In this document: positions 23,472-28,774 of the stretch, one piece after another | Position numbering within the stretch: position 1 is the stretch's first letter | Layout: each line of letters opens with the position of its first letter | Source: an uncultured Lachnospiraceae bacterium | GTDB taxonomy: Bacteria > Bacillota > Clostridia > Lachnospirales > Lachnospiraceae | Direction: 5' to 3' | Assembly: GCA_910585005.1 (NCBI GenBank) | Contig: CAJUCN010000005.1 | Location: 20,280 to 49,053 of the forward strand | Length of the DNA: 28,774 nt | Position numbers and translations under genes: made by a program | Notes under the pieces: model-generated | What the model saw: the letters and a program-made list of their open reading frames with translations, nothing else | What the model was told of the DNA's origin: nothing | Databases searched by the model: none

Positions 23472-23520
23472 TTAAAATAGAACTGATACTTGTAAAAGGC
23501 AGGTGTCAGTTCTATTTTAA
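23472..23520. terminator. Long hairpin terminator after the GntR-ABC operon
   Basis: A stem of 21 bp (19 bp core AAAATAGAACTGATACTTG at 23474-23492 against 23500-23518, with two G-U pairs) and a 7-base loop TAAAAGG. T-runs lie at the outer end of both arms, so it can work in both directions. It lies only 38 bases before the GH31 start, and a weak promoter for that gene (TTGTAA 23490-23495, 17 bases, TATTTT 23513-23518) could overlap it. Confidence 0.7.
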
Positions 23521-23557
23521 TAGAAAATAAAGAGACAGGACAGAGGAGGCAGTTACA

Positions 23558-25624
23558 ATGACAGTAAGACAAGAAGGAAACAGGCTGCTTATTGAAAAGG
23601 GAGTAAGCCAGGTATGGATCGAAGCATGGGGCAGGAACTCTGTGAGGGTACGGATGAGTGGGGAACCTAAGATGGATGAAAACGATTGGGCTTTGACGGA
23701 GAAGGTGGAGAAGTGCGATCCCCAGATCACGGTACAGGACATGGACATTACCGATCCCTGGTATCGGGGAGAAGAATGGTCCCAGTATCATATGATGGGA
23801 AAGGAATATACTCTGGTAAACGGGAAAATTACCGTAAAAGTCAATCCTGAGGGCTGGATCAGTTTTTATAATCAAAAGGGAGATCTGTTAACAGCCGAAT
23901 ATTGGCGTAACCGTGACCGTGTATGCCGCTATGCGGTACCGATCGGTGTGCCTGCAAGGGAAATGAAACCGATTACGGGGACTTCCGACTTTACACTAAC
24001 CGCAAGGTTTGAAGCTTTTGACGATGAGCATATTTATGGAATGGGGCAATATCAGGAAAAGAACTTGAATAAGAAGGGGGCGGTTCTTGAACTGGAACAT
24101 AGAAACAGCCAGGCAAGTGTGCCTTTTATGGTCTCCAGCAGAGGGTACGGCTTTTTGTGGAATAACCCGGCAGTAGGGACGGTAATATTTGGAGCGAATA
24201 AGACGGAATGGCACGCAAGGTCGACTCATAAGATGGACTACTTTATTACGGCAGGTGACACACCGGCGGAGATTTTGGAGCAATATAGTGCGGCTACAGG
24301 AAGAACGCCTATGATGCCTGAATATGGTATGGGATACTGGCAGTGTAAGCTTCGTTACAGGACGCAGGAGGAACTTTTGGAGGTAGCAAGGGAGCATAAA
24401 AGAAGAGGACTTCCCATGGACGCGATCGTGGTGGATTTCTTCCATTGGACAAGACAGGGAGAATTTAAGTTTGAACCAAGAGACTGGCCGGATCCGGATG
24501 GGATGGTGAAAGAGCTGAAAGAGCTTGGCATTGAGACCGTGGTTTCCGTGTGGCCGACTGTGGATGAACGCAGCGAAAATTATGGAGAAATGTCGGAAAA
24601 AGGATATCTGGTCCGAAATGACAGAGGATGCGCCAATCATTCCACATGGATGGGAGATACAACATATTACGACACCACACATCCGGGTGCCAGGGAATTT
24701 GTCTGGAATAAATGCAAAGAAAATTATTACAAAAAAGGAATCTGCATTTTCTGGCTGGATGAGGCGGAGCCGGAGTGGGCATATGAATTTGACAATTATC
24801 GCTACTATGCAGGACCGGCGTTGCAGTGCACCAATATTTACCCTTTGATGTATGCCAAGGGTTTTTACGATGGCCTGAAGGCAGAAGGGGAAAAGGAGAT
24901 CATGAGTCTGGTTCGTTGTGCATGGGCAGGAAGCCAGAAGTATGGCGTTCTTACCTGGTCTGGCGATATCAGTTCAACATTCCGGGCTATGCGTGAACAG
25001 CTTCAAGCGGGGCTGAACATGGGGATGGCAGGAATTCCCTGGTGGACTTCTGATATTGGCGGCTTTATCGGCGGGGATATCTCGAATCCGGATTTCCGGG
25101 AATTGCTGGTCCGCTGGTTTGCATGGGGAGCATTTTGTCCGGTATTCCGGATGCATGGGGAACGTTCTCCATGGTTTGAGAGGGAACAGGAATTTATTAA
25201 CGGTGTAAGGCAGCTTACTTCCGGTCAGGCCAATGAAGTATGGAGTTTTGGGGAAGATAATTATGAGATTCTAAAGAAATACTTGTTGATCCGTGAGAAC
25301 CTCCGTCCTTATATCCGCCAGTGCATGGAAGCGGCGAGCAGGACTGGTGAACCGGTGATGAGACCGCTGTTCTTCGATTTTCCCGAAGACAAAAAGGCGT
25401 GGGAGATAGAAGATGCTTATATGTTTGGGAAGGACATATTGGTTGCTCCGGTAATGGAAGCTGGCGTGGATACAAGAGAAGTATATTTACCAACGGGGGC
25501 AGAATGGACAGAAATTTCCACCGGCCAAAAGTGGACTGGCGGGCAGGTGATCACTGCAAATGCGCCCATTGATGTGATTCCGGTATTTGTAAGTAATGAG
25601 GATGTGAGGAAGATGTTTGGGTAA
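23558..25624 (+). CDS. Glycoside hydrolase family 31 (alpha-glucosidase/alpha-xylosidase type)
   Basis: A retaining exo-glycosidase acting on alpha-linked gluco- or xylo-oligosaccharides. The 688-residue protein has an N-terminal beta domain, the catalytic barrel from about residue 245 (GRTPMMPEYGMGYWQCK), and C-terminal beta domains (from about 590). The nucleophile is Asp401 in FWLDEAEPE and the general acid/base is Asp470 in WSGDISSTF; WWTSDIGGF and FRMHGERSPW complete the pocket. There is no signal peptide, so it acts in the cytoplasm on imported sugars. WLDEAEP and the length resemble the YicI/alpha-xylosidase branch, but alpha-glucosidase is possible. AGGAGG (23544-23549) precedes ATG by 8 bases. 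No sugar transporter or regulator lies next to it. Confidence 0.94.
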   Translation: MTVRQEGNRLLIEKGVSQVWIEAWGRNSVRVRMSGEPKMDENDWALTEKVEKCDPQITVQDMDITDPWYRGEEWSQYHMMGKEYTLVNGKITVKVNPEGWISFYNQKGDLLTAEYWRNRDRVCRYAVPIGVPAREMKPITGTSDFTLTARFEAFDDEHIYGMGQYQEKNLNKKGAVLELEHRNSQASVPFMVSSRGYGFLWNNPAVGTVIFGANKTEWHARSTHKMDYFITAGDTPAEILEQYSAATGRTPMMPEYGMGYWQCKLRYRTQEELLEVAREHKRRGLPMDAIVVDFFHWTRQGEFKFEPRDWPDPDGMVKELKELGIETVVSVWPTVDERSENYGEMSEKGYLVRNDRGCANHSTWMGDTTYYDTTHPGAREFVWNKCKENYYKKGICIFWLDEAEPEWAYEFDNYRYYAGPALQCTNIYPLMYAKGFYDGLKAEGEKEIMSLVRCAWAGSQKYGVLTWSGDISSTFRAMREQLQAGLNMGMAGIPWWTSDIGGFIGGDISNPDFRELLVRWFAWGAFCPVFRMHGERSPWFEREQEFINGVRQLTSGQANEVWSFGEDNYEILKKYLLIRENLRPYIRQCMEAASRTGEPVMRPLFFDFPEDKKAWEIEDAYMFGKDILVAPVMEAGVDTREVYLPTGAEWTEISTGQKWTGGQVITANAPIDVIPVFVSNEDVRKMFG

Positions 25625-25652
25625 TATTTGGGTTAAATGACAGATATCTTGA

Positions 25653-25691
25653 TAGAAAGCCGCGATAGAGGAGATCTTTTGCGGCTTTTCT
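25653..25691 (+). terminator. Intrinsic terminator after GH31 gene
   Basis: TAGAAAGCCGC (25653-25663) pairs with GCGGCTTTTCTA (25681-25692) with one bulged T; the loop is about 17 bases and the T-run TTTTCT is at the 3' arm. Confidence 0.7.
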
Positions 25692-25785
25692 ATTTGGTAA
25701 AAATGCACAAAAAATATATTCTTTTAATTCTAAATTAAAACGATGTCAAAATAATTTTATATAATTGGATTTAAATCCCTAATTA

Positions 25786-25815
25786 TTGACTTGAAATGAA
25801 ATCTAATGCTAATAT
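25786..25815 (+). promoter_or_regulatory. Promoter-like site upstream of a mini-ORF
   Basis: TTGACT (25786-25791), 18 bases, TAATAT (25810-25815) preceded by TGC as an extended -10. Transcription would start near 25822, just before an 11-bp inverted repeat. Confidence 0.45.
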
Positions 25816-25829
25816 AATTTTAATTTGAT

Positions 25830-25859
25830 TTTAATCTAATAAAAATAAATTAGATTAAA
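25830..25859. repeat. Perfect 11-bp inverted repeat before a mini-ORF
   Basis: TTTAATCTAAT (25830-25840) and ATTAGATTAAA (25849-25859) with an 8-base spacer. ATCTAAT also occurs directly at 25801-25807. It sits between a promoter-like site and the GGAGGGG of the mini-ORF, so it may be a 5' hairpin or an operator. Confidence 0.6.
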
Positions 25860-25879
25860 TATTTATGGAGGGGATATTT

Positions 25880-25909
25880 ATGTTTATCAAATTAATTTCA
25901 GCAATATAG
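25880..25909 (+). CDS. Nine-residue mini-ORF with strong RBS, possibly a broken small gene
   Basis: GGAGGGG (25867-25873), 6 bases, then ATG opening MFIKLISAI and stopping at TAG. Downstream in another frame the sequence continues as hydrophobic coding-like VLLIGSYIGEKA, so one inserted base would give a 22-residue membrane-type peptide. It could be a leader peptide, a tiny membrane peptide or a frameshifted remnant. Only the RBS and ORF are seen. Confidence 0.3.
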   Translation: MFIKLISAI

Positions 25910-26065
25910 TTTTATTAATAGGTTCGTATATTGGTGAAAAAGCGTGATAATGCGCCTAAAATACAAATTATTACGAAAAAAAGAATGATAATAATGCTAG
26001 TTGTGATAACTTAAACAACGACTTTGTAAATGTGAACAAAATGTAAATTAATCGTATTACGGCTC

Positions 26066-26095
26066 TTGATTTTGGACACTATTTGGGATTATAAT
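26066..26095 (+). promoter_or_regulatory. Promoter of the 3' surface protein gene
   Basis: TTGATT (26066-26071), 18 bases, TATAAT (26090-26095). Transcription would start near 26102, leaving a leader of about 98 nt that contains GTACA-TAT-TGTAC. Confidence 0.6.
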
Positions 26096-26199
26096 TATCA
26101 TGACAGAAAAAAATAGTACATATTGTACAAAAATACAATAAATGCTTGGGATAGATAGAAGGTAAGTAAAGGCAGTGGGATTCTTAAGGAGGTATTGTA

Positions 26200-28774
26200 A
26201 TGCAAAGAATTTCAAAACGCACGAAACGAATGATTGCTTTTATCATGGTGTATATGATTATCGTAGTTAATGTCATCGTGGCTTATGCATCCGTTCCGGA
26301 AGGGGAAAGCGTAACTAGCTATGAGGAAATTGTAGACCAGGATGGCGAAGTTAGAATTGAAGAGGTGGAAGAGCCGGAAGATAGTGAAAGTTACGGGGAA
26401 GAAATGGATAATGCAGATGAATCCGGCCAGGAAGAGTCAGAAGATATTTCCGATGAAGTGACACAAGTAGAAGAAGAGGAAATTGCCGAATCGGAAGAAA
26501 TGCCAGATGATAATTTGTCAATGGGATTAGATCAAGTGCCGGAAGAAGTTATTGACCCTGAAATTAACCAGACAAATGTACCATCGGAGGAAGAACAAGA
26601 AGGTAAGGCGGAGCCTGTTGAAGGAGAAGATGTTTCGGCGATCCCGGCTTCCACACCAGTTGACACAACCACACAGGAACAGGAGCCTGGTGCACAGCCG
26701 GAAGCTACTACAGAGCCGGTAACGGCGGTTGATGAGGAGAAGGAAATACCGGAATCGTCTAAGAAAGAGGAAACTGAGAATTGGGAAGATGCAAAAGTTC
26801 AGGAGGAAGAGAATTCTGTTGATGCGGCGCCAGATCAAAGCGGGGATCAGGAGGATGCTACAGAGGCTGAACGTGTAACAGAGGATCCGGCTGTGCCGGA
26901 AGCGGCTGTTGAGACGCCGGAAAAGGAGCCTGAGGTTGAAACGGCACAGGGCCTGATGATTACTTCCGTAGAGATGGAAGAAATGGAAGGCGCAGAAGTA
27001 ATCACCCAGATGCAGGATGATCCGGCGGCTAACCAGAAGATGATGTTTGAAGCAGCGAAAGCAAAGATCGCGCAGAAGGAGGCTGTAAATCAAATCAGCA
27101 ATAATATCGTTGCCGCTAATGGAGAAGAACTGACAGACGAAGAAAAGAAGAGTGTGGAGGATTTGCTTGCGAGCCTTGCGAAGGTTGATAATTTTGTGAT
27201 CTACGCTGATACCTATTCATCTACAACGCATATTGATGGAAATATCGCGGTTAATGAATATTCAAATGAACAAACGAAAAAAGAATGGGTTTGGAATCCG
27301 GAAACCCAGCAGACTGATATAATAGAGAAGCAGCAGGATTATTTAGAGACAATAAAGGGCACAGGATCCAACTATTCTTACATTGGGTCTTCCAAAGCGG
27401 AAGACGGAATGGAAATAGGATCGTATGACAATCAAGGGACGGCAACGAATGTTGCAACGCTTATCGTGGGGGATCCCGATATCAAGATCCAGAATAATAA
27501 TGGGAAAGCGGAAGTAGTCGATTTGAGTGACGTGGATCTTAATGATTTGGATAATGAGGAAACAAAGCAGCAGGTAAAAGATGTATTTGGCGAGGCATTG
27601 GCTGACAGAGGTATTGACGCCGATGAATTTCTTGAAGAGATCCAGATCGATAAAAATTTATCACAGATTGCTCAGCAGGGTGAGGCAGCCCAGCAGGTTG
27701 TAGATAAGATCTGGAAAGATGATGAGGACATTTCCAGTGTGGAAGCATCCAACAAAGTGGTAGATGCAGCAACGGAAATCGTAAAGAGCGATTCTGTTAC
27801 CAGCGATACGATCATTGTGTTAAATGCAGATGTCAATGCTATGACAAATGGCAGTGATAATAGTTTTGCAGATAAAATTGCGAAGTTGGTAGAGGAGAAT
27901 AAAAATGTTGGGGCAACTATTGTAATCAATATGGTGATCCCGACAGACGAAAATGGTCAGTTTCCTGCAGAAATAACATTGTGTACACCAATGAATAACA
28001 CGGCATATGGGGCGGAGACTGCCTATGTGGTTTGGAATTTTGGCGGATATGATGGAAAGATTCACAATACACAGCAATTTACTGGAATTATGGTTGCACC
28101 CAATGCATCGGTGGTTGCAGATGGAGTTATTAATGGAAGGGTAGTTGCCAAGGATGTGTCTAACTCGATGGAAATCCATACTCCGGATATGAAACCGTCA
28201 CCTAAACCTGACAAAACGCCACAACCAACGGGTAGCCCGGATCCAACAAATACACCAGATCCAACGGGTAGCCCGGATCCAACAAATACACCAGATCCAA
28301 CGGGTACGCCGGATCCAACAAATACTCCAGATCCAACCAGTACGCCGTTACCGACTAGCACACCAGTACCGACAAATACCCCGGTACCAACAAGTACACC
28401 AGTACCAACCAGTACGCCGGTACCAACAAGTACACCAGTACCGACCAGCACGCCGTTACCGACAAACACGCCGGTACCAACGAGTACACCAATACCGACA
28501 AACACGCCGGTACCAACAAGTACACCAATACCGACAAATACACCGGTACCGACAAACACGCCGGTACCAACAAGTACACCAATACCGACCAGTACGCCGT
28601 TACCGACAAATACGCCGGTACCGACGAATACACCAGTACCGACCAGTACGCCGTTACCGACAAACACGCCGGTACCAACAAGTACACCAATACCGACGAA
28701 TACACCAGTACCAACCAGTACGCCGGTACCAACAAGTACACCAATACCGACGAATACACCAGTACCAACCAGTA
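26200..28774 (+). CDS. Secreted adhesin-like surface protein with Pro/Thr stalk (3' partial)
   Basis: Open from ATG 26200 to the window end (858 codons, no stop). AAGGAGG (26186-26192) lies 7 bases upstream. A basic N-terminus (MQRISKRTKR), hydrophobic core and AYA-S form a signal peptide with cleavage after about residue 30. Residues about 31-265 are a Glu/Asp-rich, low-complexity stretch. From about 328 (VDNFVIYADTYSSTTHIDGN) to about 655 is a beta-rich domain ending NTQQFTGIMVAPNASVV and NGRVVAKDV, which resembles the choice-of-anchor A/collagen-binding adhesive domain; a helical insertion (about 445-520) interrupts it. From about 676 a hexapeptide stalk PT(N/S/G)(T/S)P(V/I/L/D) runs on. 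A wall anchor or CnaB domains presumably follow outside the window, as in the protein at its start. Confidence 0.88.
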   Translation, partial: MQRISKRTKRMIAFIMVYMIIVVNVIVAYASVPEGESVTSYEEIVDQDGEVRIEEVEEPEDSESYGEEMDNADESGQEESEDISDEVTQVEEEEIAESEEMPDDNLSMGLDQVPEEVIDPEINQTNVPSEEEQEGKAEPVEGEDVSAIPASTPVDTTTQEQEPGAQPEATTEPVTAVDEEKEIPESSKKEETENWEDAKVQEEENSVDAAPDQSGDQEDATEAERVTEDPAVPEAAVETPEKEPEVETAQGLMITSVEMEEMEGAEVITQMQDDPAANQKMMFEAAKAKIAQKEAVNQISNNIVAANGEELTDEEKKSVEDLLASLAKVDNFVIYADTYSSTTHIDGNIAVNEYSNEQTKKEWVWNPETQQTDIIEKQQDYLETIKGTGSNYSYIGSSKAEDGMEIGSYDNQGTATNVATLIVGDPDIKIQNNNGKAEVVDLSDVDLNDLDNEETKQQVKDVFGEALADRGIDADEFLEEIQIDKNLSQIAQQGEAAQQVVDKIWKDDEDISSVEASNKVVDAATEIVKSDSVTSDTIIVLNADVNAMTNGSDNSFADKIAKLVEENKNVGATIVINMVIPTDENGQFPAEITLCTPMNNTAYGAETAYVVWNFGGYDGKIHNTQQFTGIMVAPNASVVADGVINGRVVAKDVSNSMEIHTPDMKPSPKPDKTPQPTGSPDPTNTPDPTGSPDPTNTPDPTGTPDPTNTPDPTSTPLPTSTPVPTNTPVPTSTPVPTSTPVPTSTPVPTSTPLPTNTPVPTSTPIPTNTPVPTSTPIPTNTPVPTNTPVPTSTPIPTSTPLPTNTPVPTNTPVPTSTPLPTNTPVPTSTPIPTNTPVPTSTPVPTSTPIPTNTPVPTS
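28225..28774 (+). repeat. 18-bp tandem repeat array coding for a Pro/Thr stalk
   Basis: About 30.5 in-frame 18-bp units, each P-T-(N/S/G)-(T/S)-P-x. The first six end in Asp, later ones in Val, Ile or Leu. Higher-order structure is present: bases 28687-28720 recur exactly at 28741-28774, 54 bases later. The array reaches the window edge, so its true length is unknown. Confidence 0.92.

Larger units (their letters stand above)
25692..26199. other. AT-rich 508-base intergenic region with cryptic signals
   Basis: No conventional gene is evident between the GH31 terminator and the last gene. The region is very AT-rich and holds a promoter-like site (25786-25815), a perfect inverted repeat (25830-25859), a mini-ORF with a strong RBS (25880-25909), a weak 27-codon ORF (25931-26014) without a good RBS, a small palindrome GTACA-TAT-TGTAC (26116-26128) and the promoter of the downstream surface protein. 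Confidence 0.6.

Noticed and set aside
23996..24682. 228-residue minus-strand ORF, and 18611-19123 minus
   Set aside because: Antisense to GH31 and gpmI respectively, both with complete catalytic motifs.
26527..27093. 188-residue minus-strand ORF
   Set aside because: Antisense to the Glu-rich region of the surface protein; GAA/GAG codons become Phe/Leu-rich reverse frames.
28225..28774. CRISPR-like regularity of short repeats
   Set aside because: Units are contiguous 18-mers in a long open frame without spacers; they encode a protein stalk.

Overview
The window reads as chromosomal DNA of a low-to-mid GC Gram-positive anaerobe of the Clostridia, most likely a Lachnospiraceae gut commensal. 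The evidence is strong AGGAGG-type ribosome binding sites, sigma-A-like promoters, CnaB-repeat and Thr/Pro-stalk surface proteins, a lipoprotein with a Gram-positive lipobox, and a YtrA-type GntR/ABC operon. I see no phage, transposon, CRISPR, rRNA or tRNA. Species assignment is inference.

Layout: 1-2655 is the 3' part of a CnaB-repeat, wall-anchored surface protein. 2729-3673 is a GtrB/DPM1-like family 2 glycosyltransferase. 3734-6979 is a promoter, a leader with a terminator-like hairpin, a DEAD-box RNA helicase and a TPR membrane protein, closed by a bidirectional terminator. 7064-10883 on the minus strand is the most interesting unit: promoter, 43-codon leader ORF, intrinsic terminator, then two ABC half-exporters whose motifs show the asymmetric heterodimer pattern. 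11019-11666 is a small lipoprotein. 11743-12915 is a CDF metal exporter with Mn-type site residues. 12976-18020 holds three large membrane proteins, two of them paralogous, probably GT-C-type glycosyltransferases. 18116-19657 is phosphoglycerate mutase GpmI. 19781-23402 is an autoregulated-looking GntR regulator, ABC ATPase and large permease operon. 23558-25624 is a cytoplasmic GH31 glycosidase. 25625-26199 is AT-rich and carries a cryptic promoter, hairpin and mini-ORF. 26200 to the window end is a second, incomplete surface protein: signal peptide, acidic region, adhesive domain and an 18-bp Pro/Thr repeat stalk.

How they may work together: the minus-strand ABC operon has the same order as Bacillus subtilis bmrB-bmrC-bmrD, a leader peptide followed by a multidrug exporter pair controlled by ribosome-mediated attenuation. 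A segment inside the leader ORF is complementary to the heart of the terminator, so a ribosome stalled early could allow antitermination. The glycosyltransferases could form a lipid-linked sugar donor plus GT-C acceptor pathway for the cell surface; the Thr/Pro stalks at both ends of the window are conceivable acceptors, but this is speculative.

Start codons were often moved from the longest ORF to an internal ATG with a well-placed Shine-Dalgarno; each entry states why. All functions come from motif reading without database searches.
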